Under the pieces are notes generated by a model, which saw nothing but the letters and a program-made list of their open reading frames with translations, ran no database searches and was not told the origin of the DNA. From Halotia branconii CENA392 (GTDB lineage Bacteria; Cyanobacteriota; Cyanobacteriia; Cyanobacteriales; Nostocaceae), in assembly GCF_029953635.1 (NCBI RefSeq), contig NZ_CP124543.1:4629455-4693454 (forward strand): a stretch of 64,000 bases of DNA. The letters run 5' to 3'. Shown here piece after piece: positions 1-8,845 of the stretch. Each line of letters opens with the position of its first letter. Position 1 is the first letter of the stretch. Position numbers and translations under genes: made by a program.

Positions 1-47
1 CCAGAATAGGTACATGAAAACACTAAAAATGCAAATTTTAGTCAAAC

Positions 48-545
48 CTAATCACTGCGGAGAATAGAAGAATCCACAATTGCTTGGGCATCTAACACCA
101 GCAAGATTTCCTCTTGTTGCACAACGCATCCACATAAATAAGGAACTAAACTAGATGCCACTTGTCCAACCGGAGAACCAATATCATCAGGCACAAACTT
201 AGTTGTACCTTTAATTTCATGTACAACTAAACCTAATAGCAAATTTTCTACTTTTATCACAATCACATTGTATTGTCGTGGTCTATGTTCTAAGAACTCT
301 AAATTGAGCATCTTAGGTAAATCAACTATCCAAATTATCCGACTCCGCCAATTCATTAAACCTAGAATACAAGCAGGTAAGTTGGGCATGGAAGTTATAG
401 TTTCAACTGGCAACATTACTGCTTCTTGTGTGTGCTTCATTGAAATCACAGCAGTAGTTTGTTGATTTAGCTGAAACTTGAGATAGCCATCTAACGTGTT
501 ATTTAATATTGGTTGATCTGCAATTGCAATTTGATAATTATTCAT
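48..545 (-). CDS. CheW-like chemotaxis adaptor
   Basis: A 165-residue CheW-domain protein, expected to couple a methyl-accepting receptor to a CheA-type kinase at the inner membrane. The typical CheW core is visible: a stretch around CILGLMNWRSRIIWIVDLPK, followed by YNVIVIKV and LLLGLVVHEI, and the length is normal for a single CheW domain. It is the last of three genes on the minus strand seen here. The CheY-like gene upstream ends 5 bp away, so they are almost certainly cotranscribed. The order PATAN regulator, CheY, CheW matches the pil/hmp/ptx/tax-type loci of filamentous cyanobacteria, where a receptor and a CheA normally follow; these would lie beyond the left edge. A role in type IV pilus motility or phototaxis is inferred from that context. 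Confidence 0.9.
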   Translation of the reverse strand: MNNYQIAIADQPILNNTLDGYLKFQLNQQTTAVISMKHTQEAVMLPVETITSMPNLPACILGLMNWRSRIIWIVDLPKMLNLEFLEHRPRQYNVIVIKVENLLLGLVVHEIKGTTKFVPDDIGSPVGQVASSLVPYLCGCVVQQEEILLVLDAQAIVDSSILRSD

Positions 546-549
546 AAAT

Positions 550-927
550 TTAAAACACCACTGATTTAATCGCCCGCAAAAGTTGCTCGCGTGTATATGG
601 CTTTGTCATATAAACATCAGCACCTTGTTTCATTGCCCACAATCGATCAATTTCTAAATTTTTAGAACTACATATCACTATGGGTATTTTTTGTGTTATT
701 GGATTTTTTTTCAGAGCGCGACACAATTCAAATCCACTCATCCCCGGCATCACAACATCGGTAATAATCACGTCTGGCTTTTGTAATAAGGCTTTTTCGA
801 GAGCTTCTTTTGCACCGCTAGACTTAATTACGTTGTAACCACTTTCTTGAAGATAATGGCTCATTAGTTCCAATTCACTAGGAGAATCCTCCGCAATTAG
901 AACTGTACCAACTAAGGTCAGATTCAC
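550..927 (-). CDS. CheY-like single-domain response regulator
   Basis: A 125-residue stand-alone receiver domain. The acidic pocket is in IAEDSPSE (E13, D14), the phospho-acceptor is Asp57 in PDVIITDVVMPG, and the conserved lysine is in YMTKPY. No output domain follows, so it acts by protein contact, like CheY or PilH. It lies between the PATAN-REC regulator and the CheW-like gene, all on the minus strand, and is expected to take phosphate from the CheA of the same cluster. The start at 927 fits the full receiver fold; the sequence TGAGGAG lies a few bases upstream on the coding strand. Phosphotransfer within the cluster is inferred from context. Confidence 0.9.
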   Translation of the reverse strand: MNLTLVGTVLIAEDSPSELELMSHYLQESGYNVIKSSGAKEALEKALLQKPDVIITDVVMPGMSGFELCRALKKNPITQKIPIVICSSKNLEIDRLWAMKQGADVYMTKPYTREQLLRAIKSVVF

Positions 928-992
928 TGAATAAATCTCCTCAAAAATAAGTTAAATTCAATTTGCTGAAATCACAACTAATTCATGTTTAA

Positions 993-2069
993 TTAGCCAA
1001 TGTGTTTAAACACTACTTTCAGTAATTCTGGTTGTGTAAAAGGCTTAGTTAAATAACCTGAAGCTCTAACCATTTTGGCTTTGGCTCTATCAATAAATCC
1101 GGTTCGACCAGTCACCATAATAATTGGTGTTTCTTTAAAAGCTGAATGTCTACGTAATAACGAGCATAGCTCGTAACCGTCTAAATTTGGCATTTCCACA
1201 TCTAATAAAATGAGATCTGGTTTGCTACGAAGAATTTGCATTAAAGCTTTTAAAGGATCGTTAATTGTGACTACTGAAAAGGCATTTTCACCCAAAAATA
1301 GTTTGATGGAATTTAACACTGTTTGACTATCATCTATACAAGCAATTGTATAGAGGCTTTTTCTCACAAATGGCTCGTCAACTTTGTTATTCCTATTTTC
1401 AGCAGGTTCAAAATTATTTTGTCTTGGTAATAGTTGCCAATTTTGAGGCGACTTAATTGTAGAAAAACTTAAAGAACCCACACCATCACTAACTGGTGAC
1501 TGAATATTTGGCCGATGTCGTAACTGCTTTTGACAGTGTTCGAGTATTAAACGCAAGTCTAAATAACAAAATTTGGGTAGTTCATCCCAAGAACTTTCAG
1601 GATAAAACTCATAGCTGCCTTCTTTGACTACCAAAAATAACTCTAAAACTTCTTTAGCTAATCCTTCTATGAGATTCCCTGCTTGCGTATGGGTAAGATA
1701 ATCTTGATTAACTAGCCAGCAAATTGCCTGATAGTCTGCGTATTGTATCGACTGATTGCCACTTGTTGGTTCAAACATCAGCCGTGTATGTACGCGAGTA
1801 GCGCTATTCAGCGTCGGAATCTTTTGACTCAAACGCCGCAAATGATTATCAAGACGCTCAAATAGATTGTCTGAATAAGAGGCGTAAGTAAGTTTACCAT
1901 CCTCTAGATTGATTGACCAAGAAGAATCACCAGTAAATACCCGTAAGCAACCTGTAGCATGGCGATTAGTTAATTGTGCCAATAGTGATAATGGATGTAG
2001 TTTCTGGATCAATCGGTAGCTATGTAGGGGGGTTGTACTCATTTTGCTTTCACTCAAGCTAAATTCCAT
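993..2069 (-). CDS. PatA-type response regulator (PATAN/DUF4388 + REC)
   Basis: A 358-residue protein with an N-terminal PATAN/DUF4388-like region (about residues 20-230, beginning LHPLSLLAQLTNRHATGCLR) and a C-terminal receiver domain (about 240-358, IACIDDSQTVL, PDLILLDVEMPNLDG, YLTKPF). This architecture is typical of PatA, PixG and TaxP1-like regulators that head cyanobacterial chemotaxis-type operons. It is first in the minus-strand operon with the CheY-like and CheW-like genes. A second possible start is Met9 (MSTTPLHSY), which would give a more usual N-terminus; I keep the longer form with low certainty. It probably controls pilus motility or hormogonium behaviour, by analogy only. Confidence 0.88.
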   Translation of the reverse strand: MEFSLSESKMSTTPLHSYRLIQKLHPLSLLAQLTNRHATGCLRVFTGDSSWSINLEDGKLTYASYSDNLFERLDNHLRRLSQKIPTLNSATRVHTRLMFEPTSGNQSIQYADYQAICWLVNQDYLTHTQAGNLIEGLAKEVLELFLVVKEGSYEFYPESSWDELPKFCYLDLRLILEHCQKQLRHRPNIQSPVSDGVGSLSFSTIKSPQNWQLLPRQNNFEPAENRNNKVDEPFVRKSLYTIACIDDSQTVLNSIKLFLGENAFSVVTINDPLKALMQILRSKPDLILLDVEMPNLDGYELCSLLRRHSAFKETPIIMVTGRTGFIDRAKAKMVRASGYLTKPFTQPELLKVVFKHIG

Positions 2070-2926
2070 ACGTGTCAGCCAAATTTGGGCAGAAATTGTG
2101 TCACAATTACGATCAAAATACTAATTAACAATTTTGTGTTGCATTAAATACAAGAGTTTCAGGCAGGATTTGTCATAAACTCAATCAAAGCTGCATTTAA
2201 TTGAGATCGTTAAATTTCTCGCAACCGGATTTTATTGTTTTTTTACTTACGTTCTTGTACTGAGATAAGTTAACGAAAGGTGAAGACTAAATCTAGTCAT
2301 TGGTCTTAGAGTAACTTTTACTGCTAAGTTACCAAAATCCAACTTTTTTTCTCTCAGTATTTGCACTTAAAGATAATCTGATTGCCTGATTCAGATGGAA
2401 TTTGATCGTTAATTCAGTGAGACTGCTGAAAGTTCATATAAATTAATCATGAAATTTACCTTAGCTTCTTGTTGTGATTTTCTATATGATTCCCACTGAA
2501 GCGATGAATATTAATATAGTCAGCAAAAATTTAGCAGTTTATCTCCATAACACTGAGCTAATACCGTTTCACTTTAAAGTTGATACATTTGGGCAAGCAG
2601 GGGAGGCAGCACTTCGGCTGTGCGGTAGTTGAATCTCGACTTCGCGGCAGTTGAGCGTAGTCGAAACTCGATTGCCGCGCAGCGCCGCACTGACTTGTAC
2701 TGAGCGTAGTCGAAGTAGCCTGTCGAAGTGTCGAAACTCAGTGACAGGAGGCAGGGGGAGTAAGAAAAGTAATTTGTATCAATAATTTCGTAAAATGGTA
2801 TAACCTGCGTTGGCAAAGCTTAACGTACCCCTTTGGGGAAGCAAGCTAGGTGTAGCGTCTCGTAGAGAAGTGATCGCTTAATTTTATTGACGGGACTTAA
2901 ACTAAAAATAAAGCCCCAATTTAATC
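2070..2926. other. Intergenic region with MITE-like repeat
   Basis: No gene was recognised in this 857-bp gap between the divergent signalling operon and the fructosamine kinase gene. The left half is AT-rich and should hold the operon promoter. The right half is occupied by the nested repeat described at 2561-2801. A short open frame on the minus strand at 2574-2816 lies wholly in repeat sequence and is not credible as a gene. Confidence 0.6.
2561..2801. repeat. MITE-like element with nested repeats
   Basis: Imperfect terminal inverted repeats are visible: ATACCGTTTCACTTTAAAG at 2561 and the complement of the stretch ending AAAATGGTAT at 2801, both leading into a TTGATACA-like block. The flanks carry TA, as expected for IS630/Tc1-type mobilisation. 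The interior is a patchwork of short dispersed units containing TGAGCGTAGTCGAA, which also occur near 16140, 29340, 31235 and 42800. The sequence near 31132 begins with the same type of end (ATACCATTTCACAAA). Confidence 0.55.
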
Positions 2927-3790
2927 ATGTGGACTGAAATTGATACTCATATTAGCCAAGCGACTGGTGAAAAATTTCAAACTCAGCACAAGCGCAGTGT
3001 TAGTGGTGGGTGTATCAACCAAGGTTATGCTGTCTCAAATAATGAACTGACATACTTTGTGAAGCTCAATCAAGCATCTCAAGTTGCGATGTTTGAAGCT
3101 GAAGCACTGGGTTTAAAAGAAATGATAACAACAGCTAGCATTCGCGTTCCTCAACCTATTTGCTGGGGTACGGCTGGTAATTCTAGCTATATTGTGCTGG
3201 AATGGCTGGAAATGGGCAAAAGCAATTCCAACTCTTCCCAAGAAATGGGACGCAAGCTAGCAGCGATGCATAAAACTACTAGCGCTCAAGGTTTTGGTTG
3301 GAAAATTAACAATACTATTGGATCTACTCCCCAAATCAACACTTGGACAGCAGATTGGGTAGAATTTTATGCTCAACATCGCCTCGGTTATCAATTTCAG
3401 TTAGCTAGACGAAAAGGTGGTAACTTCCCTCAACAAAATCAGTTATTAGCAACTATTCCTGAATTATTGGCAGATTATGAAGTACAACCTTCTTTAGTAC
3501 ATGGCGATTTATGGGGCGGAAATGCCGGGTTTACTGTGTCTGGTGAACCGATGATATTTGATCCGGCGACTTATTTTGGCGATCGCGAAGTGGATATCGC
3601 CATGACAGAATTATTTGGTGGATTTCCAGCGGCGTTTTATCAAGGTTACAACGAGGTTTTTCCTTTAGATGCAGGCTATGAAAAGAGAAAAACGCTCTAT
3701 AATCTATACCACATTTTGAATCACTTCAATTTATTTGGTGGCGGTTATAGTTCACAAGCAAACCGAATGATTGACCAGATTTTGCGCTAA
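2927..3790 (+). CDS. Fructosamine kinase family protein
   Basis: A 287-residue protein of the fructosamine/ketosamine-3-kinase family (aminoglycoside phosphotransferase fold). It phosphorylates sugars that have glycated protein amino groups, so that the adduct falls off; this is a protein repair role in the cytosol. Visible motifs are the catalytic loop SLVHGDLWGGNAGF and the metal-binding IFDPATYFGDREVDIAM. Length is normal for the bacterial family. The start ATG at 2927 follows an AT-rich stretch without a strong ribosome site, but it begins the family N-terminus (MWTEIDTHI) exactly. It converges with the ammonium transporter gene downstream. Confidence 0.92.
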   Translation: MWTEIDTHISQATGEKFQTQHKRSVSGGCINQGYAVSNNELTYFVKLNQASQVAMFEAEALGLKEMITTASIRVPQPICWGTAGNSSYIVLEWLEMGKSNSNSSQEMGRKLAAMHKTTSAQGFGWKINNTIGSTPQINTWTADWVEFYAQHRLGYQFQLARRKGGNFPQQNQLLATIPELLADYEVQPSLVHGDLWGGNAGFTVSGEPMIFDPATYFGDREVDIAMTELFGGFPAAFYQGYNEVFPLDAGYEKRKTLYNLYHILNHFNLFGGGYSSQANRMIDQILR

Positions 3791-3827
3791 AAAAACCGCC
3801 ACTTGTAAGAAAAAATCACAAGGGCGG
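3789..3827 (-). terminator. Rho-independent terminator of the ammonium transporter gene
   Basis: CCGCC-A-CTTGT (3796-3806) pairs with ACAAG-GGCGG (3818-3827), with one bulged base. On the minus strand the stem is followed by seven T residues (complement of 3789-3795). The T tract is on the minus side only, so it serves the transporter transcript coming from 3963 and ends right at the fructosamine kinase stop codon. Confidence 0.7.
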
Positions 3828-3962
3828 ATATTATGGCAGTTCCCAATTACACGAGGTACATAATCCCTAATCTCTAGTTCCTAGTCCCTAGTCCCAGATC
3901 TTAAAGAGATATGCCTCACTAAAACGCGAAACGCTATAACCAGTAACTGAAACCAAACAGAA

Positions 3963-5570
3963 TCAGAATTTATCTTGTGGCATACCCATAGAACTATGTC
4001 CTTCAGCAAATCCTCCGGCATCAACCTCTTTAAGGAATCCACTGTAGGCTTCCATACCGTGTTCGCCAATATCTAAACCTTCTAGTTCTTCTTCTCTAGA
4101 AACCCTAATACCCAAAGTTGCCTTCAGTACTAACCAAAAGATAGTGCTGAGAAGAACTGTCATTCCGCCTACTGAAGCAACACCAAGTAATTGAATGCCA
4201 AATTGTCCTAAACCACCACCATTAAATAAACCTTTTGCTGGGCCACCACCATCAGCATACCAAGTAAAAATACCCGGCCCAACTGCCCATAAACCAACTG
4301 CCAAAGTTCCCCAAATACCGCAAACTAAGTGAACAGAGGTAGCTCCCACTGGGTCATCAATGCCAAGTTTATCAAAGAAGGTGACAGCGAAAACTACCAC
4401 TATTCCGGCAATGAAACCAATAACCACAGAACTGGCAATACCGACGTAAGCACAAGGAGCTGTTATTGCAACCAAGCCAGCCAAAATACCATTAATAATC
4501 ATTGACAAGTCTGGCTTACCCAAGTAAAGCCAAGCTGTAATGGTGGCGGCAATTCCACCCCCAGCCGCAGCCATGTTGGTTGTCAAAGCAATGTGGGTAA
4601 TCGCACCAGGGTCAGCAGCCATTACCGAACCGGGGTTAAAACCAAACCAGCCTAACCAAAGAATCAAACAGCCCAAGGTCGCAATACTCATATTGTGACC
4701 GGGCAGAGCTACGACTTGTCTATCTTGATATTTGCCGATGCGTGGCCCTAAAAATGCAGCCCCCATTAAGGCTGCCCAACCACCAACTGAGTGAACTACA
4801 GTCGAACCAGCAAAATCCCAAAAACCCATGTCGGCTAGCCAACCAGCACCCCAAATCCAATGTCCGGTAATTGGGTAAGCAATACCTACAAGTAAAAGAC
4901 TGAAAATGAGGAAGTCAACAAACTTAATTCGTTCGGCAACTGCCCCAGAAACGATAGTTGCTGCTGTCCCGGCAAACACCAATTGAAATAAGAACTTGGC
5001 AGCTAGGGGTACACCAGTCCAACTAATGGCACTAAAAACACCTTTATAAGCATCTCCAGTCGCTGGACTATTATCTACTCCTTTGATGAAAAATCCATTT
5101 AAGCCAATAAAGTCGTTGCCATCACCAAACATGAAGCCGAAACCGATTACCCAAAAAGCTATAGTAGCCAGAGCAAACACAATCAAGTTTTTAGCAAGAA
5201 CATTGACAGCATTTTTCTGACGACAGAAGCCGGTTTCTAACATTCCAAAACCAGCATTCATAAAGAATACTAAAAAAGCAGCGATCGCTACCCATAATGT
5301 ATCAATAGCAACCTTGAGGTTATCAGTAGTAGCTTTGAGTTGCGCTGTTGTTGGCGCTGCGGCTGGAGTTTGGGCAATTGCGACATAACCCCAACCTAAT
5401 ACAATTAAACAAGCTAGGGGTAAACAGGCTTGCCAGCTAGGAGAAAGTTGCTTAATTTTTGAGGCAAATGTCTGGAATTTTGAGTTAAATTGTGTATTTT
5501 TAGCGTAATTCTTTGCCGATAAATGCCTACTTTTTATTTTCGATTTCTGTTTGTACATGAATTTGAACAT
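3963..5570 (-). CDS. amt: Ammonium transporter (Amt family)
   Basis: A 535-residue Amt/MEP/Rh channel carrying ammonium or ammonia across the plasma membrane. Typical features: MNAGFGMLETGFCRQKNAVN at the start of the first core helix, eleven or so hydrophobic segments, the pore histidines in STVVHSVGGWAALMG and GATSVHLVCGIWGTLAVG, and a cytosolic tail LGIRVSREEELEGLDIGEHG with the usual EGLD...EHG motif. A long N-terminus (about 90 residues) holds a hydrophobic signal-like segment (ACLPLACLIVLGWGYVAIAQ) and a PT/A-rich linker. The start at 5570 lies only 3 nt from GGAGG; Met5 at 5558 is an alternative. No P-II (glnK) gene is next to it. Nitrogen control is likely, but I could not find a convincing NtcA site. 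Confidence 0.95.
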   Translation of the reverse strand: MFKFMYKQKSKIKSRHLSAKNYAKNTQFNSKFQTFASKIKQLSPSWQACLPLACLIVLGWGYVAIAQTPAAAPTTAQLKATTDNLKVAIDTLWVAIAAFLVFFMNAGFGMLETGFCRQKNAVNVLAKNLIVFALATIAFWVIGFGFMFGDGNDFIGLNGFFIKGVDNSPATGDAYKGVFSAISWTGVPLAAKFLFQLVFAGTAATIVSGAVAERIKFVDFLIFSLLLVGIAYPITGHWIWGAGWLADMGFWDFAGSTVVHSVGGWAALMGAAFLGPRIGKYQDRQVVALPGHNMSIATLGCLILWLGWFGFNPGSVMAADPGAITHIALTTNMAAAGGGIAATITAWLYLGKPDLSMIINGILAGLVAITAPCAYVGIASSVVIGFIAGIVVVFAVTFFDKLGIDDPVGATSVHLVCGIWGTLAVGLWAVGPGIFTWYADGGGPAKGLFNGGGLGQFGIQLLGVASVGGMTVLLSTIFWLVLKATLGIRVSREEELEGLDIGEHGMEAYSGFLKEVDAGGFAEGHSSMGMPQDKF

Positions 5571-6204
5571 CTTCCTCCAACAAATAGGAAAAAACAGGTT
5601 AACCAGAAAAAACCAACAACTAAGGTTAAATTTAGTGGTTTTTGATATTTTTCATTTAGACCGCTTATTTGCCAACCAGAAATTCAAATAACCTAAATAG
5701 GAGTTTAGAAAATTAGTGGTCTTCTGTAAATATTTTTGCGGATGTTCTTAAGAACTTATTACGTAGTTTCCGAAACAGTCAAGTCTCCTTCACTTAATCT
5801 TTAATTGAATGTTGGAATGTATAAATGCACAATATTGTCAATATCTATAGCAGGGAACAGTCAACAGTCAACTACTTGGTAGTCGCCATACATCAAAAAT
5901 ATGGTAAAAAGTAACCAGTAAAACTTTGTCTACTGAAATATTCCTCTTGCTAAAGTCCAAAAGCTACTTGATAGTAATCAATTGCAAGTATTACTCCAAC
6001 AAACTTTGGTAGACGCACAAATAAATTTGATTGATTCTCTATTTACCAAAAGTCTAATTCTGTATTATTAGATACTTTTTACTTTTAATAGTTCTTAAAC
6101 AAGTCTGGAAATAATTGGACTAAAAAAGCTGTAATATTTACAGCGTCAGACTTTTGCGATATCGGGAGATAAAAGTTAAGAATAATATTAAATTTTTATA
6201 AATA

Positions 6205-6355
6205 AAGTTATCGCTTGATTGTGGACAATACCAATACGTTATTCAATTTCCAGTTGTTTGTTCTACTTACCTCGCTGGGCGTAGATATATGCTAAGTCGT
6301 GCAACGTCGCTGCTTGACCTTGGACATATCCAATGTATTGTTTGATTTCCAAGGA
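6205..6355 (-). pseudogene. Remnant of a TPR-repeat protein gene
   Basis: Read on the minus strand, the sequence gives LEIKQYIGYVQGQAATLHDLAYIYAQRGK followed by a stop, then a degenerate second unit (GIVHNQAITL). The pattern QAATLHDLAYIYAQRG is characteristic of cyanobacterial TPR proteins, in which GQA-TLNNIA units repeat. There is no start codon or full repeat array, so only a fragment survives. Confidence 0.45.
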
Positions 6356-6369
6356 CTAATTATAAAGTG

Positions 6370-6408
6370 CGATCGCTTGGTGTAGATCCTGATTCTTTAA
6401 ATCAATAG
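6370..6408 (+). pseudogene. 3' tail fragment of a Uma2-type gene
   Basis: Twelve codons and a stop read RSLGVDPDSLNQ. They match the tail of the intact Uma2 protein just downstream (RSLGVDPDLI at 7088-7120), including the HIP1-containing nucleotide sequence. This suggests a former second Uma2 copy of which only the end of the coiled tail remains. Confidence 0.45.
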
Positions 6409-6448
6409 AATAAAGATGTACTAAGAACTGAGGACGAGTAAACCCATC

Positions 6449-7123
6449 ATGCTAGAGTACAATCCATTAGCTTGTTTGCCGTCATCTGAAGAACTGCCAG
6501 ACTCTGACGATACGCCAGTGGATAATGAATTACAAGATTTGATTCCCGGTTTACTCAAAGCACTTTTGGCAATGGCTTGGCCAGAACGCATGGATTGGTT
6601 TTTTGGCGTAGATATGGGGATTTATTATGACCCAGATTTACCAGCGATAGTCCCAGATGGGTTTTTGAGTTTGGGCGTAGAGCGATTTTATGATGAAAAC
6701 CTCCGTCCCAGTTATGTGCTTTGGGAAGAGAAGAAATTACCGATAATAGTGCTAGAGGTAGTGTCTCAGACATATCGCGGTGAGTACTCAACCAAAAAAG
6801 CCGAATATGCAAGATTGGGAATTTTGTATTATGTAGTTTACAACCCATTTCGTCGCCGCAAGCCACGTTTAGAAGTTTATAAATTAGTTAATAATGTTTA
6901 TGAATTACATGATGGAAATCCTGTTTGGCTACCAGAGATTGGTTTAGGAATTGGCATTGAACGAGGAACTTATCTTGGCATACCACGAGAATGGATGTAT
7001 TGGTATAACCAACAAGGACAACGGTTTTTAACACCAGAAGAAAAAGCTCAACAAGCACAGCAAGAAACTCAATTATTACGAGAACGGTTGCGATCGCTTG
7101 GTGTAGATCCTGATTTAATCTAA
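6449..7123 (+). CDS. Uma2 family (DUF820) endonuclease-like protein
   Basis: A 224-residue member of the Uma2/DUF820 family, which has a PD-(D/E)XK nuclease-like fold and is greatly expanded in cyanobacteria; the cellular role is not established. Visible core: DLPAIVPDGFLSLGVERF, LPIIVLEVVSQTYRGEYSTK, KKAEYARLGILYYVVYNP. The C-terminus is a short glutamine-rich coiled tail (KAQQAQQETQLLRERLRSLG) seen in many paralogues. It stands alone on the plus strand, just before an insertion sequence. Two other Uma2 genes, one broken, lie at 48.6-49.3 kb and 52.4-53.1 kb. Confidence 0.85.
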   Translation: MLEYNPLACLPSSEELPDSDDTPVDNELQDLIPGLLKALLAMAWPERMDWFFGVDMGIYYDPDLPAIVPDGFLSLGVERFYDENLRPSYVLWEEKKLPIIVLEVVSQTYRGEYSTKKAEYARLGILYYVVYNPFRRRKPRLEVYKLVNNVYELHDGNPVWLPEIGLGIGIERGTYLGIPREWMYWYNQQGQRFLTPEEKAQQAQQETQLLRERLRSLGVDPDLI

Positions 7124-7171
7124 AAATGTTCTGCTACATCAATAAAATTCACATTAAATAATCAACAATAA

Positions 7172-8630
7172 CCCTCTTCTGTCACTTTCCGGGTATTCTA
7201 AATAAAAGAATTAAAAGAAAAAACTCTCTTCAGGTAAGCAGAGCAATGGATGTAGAATTACAAATCCTGAAACATTTGTCGAGAGATGCCCACCCAACAG
7301 TTGCGCTCATAGATGAATATTGTGCAGAGTATAAAGACCTGTTCAAAGAGGTAAGAAATTATGAATGCTTTAAATATTTACATTTGGGGATAATATCAAC
7401 GATAAAAAGAAAATCGTTACCAGAAATAGCTAAAGTAGTAAGTATAAACTCTGCTCAGTCATTACATCATTTTATAGCCTATTCAGATTGGTCAGTAAAG
7501 AAATTAAAGAGCCGAAGATTAAATAAATTAAAGAGAGCGTTAAACGATCAGGCGATAACCGTAGTAATAGATGAAACAGGAGACAGGAAAAAAGGTAAAA
7601 AGACAGATTATGTGGCTAGACAATATTTAGGGAGCGTAGGAAAAATAGATAATGGAATAGTGACAGTCAATGCTTATGGAGTTTATGACAATATAACATT
7701 TCCCTTAAGTTTCAAAGTATTCAAACCAAAGGGGACTTTAAAAGAAGGAGATAAATATAAAACTAAAATAGAATTAGCGTCAGAAATTATTACAGAATTA
7801 ATTAGTGAAGGCTTTAATATTGAGTTGGTACTGGCGGATAGTTTATATGGTGAGAGTAGCGAATTCATCAGAAAATTGAATGAATATGAATTAGCTTATG
7901 TTGTGGCAATAAGAAATAATCACGGAGTCTGGCTACCAGCCAACCAGAGCGTTAGAGCGAATAAGTGGTGTAAATTTAAAAGAACATTTAGCAATCAAAA
8001 ATCAGAGACTAGATATATTCGAGAAATAATTTATGGAAAAAAAAGAACCATAACTTATTGGGAAATAACTACTGACCCAGAAACCATGCCGGAAAATTCT
8101 ACTTCTTTCGTGATGACAAATCTTCAAGGTAACTTGAAGAAGATTTTAGGCGACTTATATGGATTAAGAACCTGGGTTGAATATGGTTTTCGGCAGTGTA
8201 AACAGGAACTGGGCTGGACAGATTACAGGTTTACAAATTTCCAACATATTCAGAGATGGTGGGAGATTATTTTTTGTGTCTACACAATGATTAGTTTAAG
8301 TTCTCCACCTTTCTTATCCTTAAATCAAGCTCCTCAAATTGAAACAGAGGTACAAAACAGTGTTTGTATTGATTGTGTAGATTTTTCTAATCATAAACAA
8401 TGGAATCATGATTATGGATGGAAGAATACTTTAAATAATCTTCGCTTAATTGTTCAACCTCTCTTATTATTTTGGTTGATTTATCCCTGGCTAGATGTTT
8501 TTCCCAATTCCGATTTATTGCTTGGATTTAATCACCTAATTTGTACAATGAACCAATTTAAACCTTTTTTCTCTTCTGGATAATTTCAGTTATTTACTAC
8601 TTGCTTATTTCGGAAAGTGACAGAAGAGGG
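7172..8630 (+). mobile_element. IS701-type insertion sequence, intact
   Basis: The ends are perfect 20-bp inverted repeats: CCCTCTTCTGTCACTTTCCG at 7172-7191 and its exact complement at 8611-8630. A 4-bp direct duplication, ATAA, lies at 7168-7171 and 8631-8634. The 1459-bp element holds a single full-length transposase gene. Perfect ends and target duplication indicate a recent, probably still mobile, insertion. Confidence 0.93.
7246..8583 (+). CDS. IS701-type DDE transposase
   Basis: A 445-residue transposase of the DDE superfamily with RNase H fold. The probable catalytic acids are Asp in AITVVIDETGDRKKGKK, Asp in LVLADSLYGESSEF, and Glu in WVEYGFRQCKQELGWTDYRF. The first motif (VIDETG...KKGKKTDYVARQY) is diagnostic of IS701-like enzymes. 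It is uninterrupted and fills the element between its inverted repeats. AT-rich codon use differs from neighbouring core genes. The start ATG at 7246 lies 74 bp inside the left end. Confidence 0.93.
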   Translation: MDVELQILKHLSRDAHPTVALIDEYCAEYKDLFKEVRNYECFKYLHLGIISTIKRKSLPEIAKVVSINSAQSLHHFIAYSDWSVKKLKSRRLNKLKRALNDQAITVVIDETGDRKKGKKTDYVARQYLGSVGKIDNGIVTVNAYGVYDNITFPLSFKVFKPKGTLKEGDKYKTKIELASEIITELISEGFNIELVLADSLYGESSEFIRKLNEYELAYVVAIRNNHGVWLPANQSVRANKWCKFKRTFSNQKSETRYIREIIYGKKRTITYWEITTDPETMPENSTSFVMTNLQGNLKKILGDLYGLRTWVEYGFRQCKQELGWTDYRFTNFQHIQRWWEIIFCVYTMISLSSPPFLSLNQAPQIETEVQNSVCIDCVDFSNHKQWNHDYGWKNTLNNLRLIVQPLLLFWLIYPWLDVFPNSDLLLGFNHLICTMNQFKPFFSSG

Positions 8631-8845
8631 ATAACCCCGACTTCTTTAAAAAATCTGAACCTCCTATATGTCATGCTGACGGAACAGGAATATAAAGTTA
8701 GGAGTGTAACCAAAGGTTCAACGGGGTTACGTGGTGCAAATGCAGTTCCACCTGACTTTTGCAACCAAGGAGGAACAGGTTCTTGAATCGGTAAAATGGG
8801 TGTGTCGGTAATGAACAATTTAAGACACCTAAATAGCCAATCTGT
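8631..8845. other. Short intergenic stretch, no gene recognised
   Basis: This is the 215-bp continuation of the sequence interrupted by the insertion element. Open frames exist on both strands, including a minus frame at 8597-8881, but they cross the element boundary or resemble nothing known, so I do not call a gene. It presumably holds the promoter of the Ycf51 gene. Confidence 0.4.

Larger units (their letters stand above)
5571..6448. other. Intergenic region with gene remnants
   Basis: This 878-bp gap contains no intact gene. The left 300 bp upstream of the transporter is AT-rich and must hold its promoter. An open stretch at about 5941-6069 on the plus strand, with no start codon, reads LAKVQKLLDSNQLQVLLQQ and is of unknown origin. 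Two recognisable remnants follow, listed at 6205-6355 and 6370-6408. Confidence 0.5.

Noticed and set aside
2574..2816. Open frame on the minus strand
   Set aside because: It lies within a MITE and dispersed repeats, with no protein-like composition or ribosome site.
5571..5850. NtcA site upstream of the ammonium transporter
   Set aside because: I searched by eye for GTA-N8-TAC and found no convincing match with a suitable -10 box.
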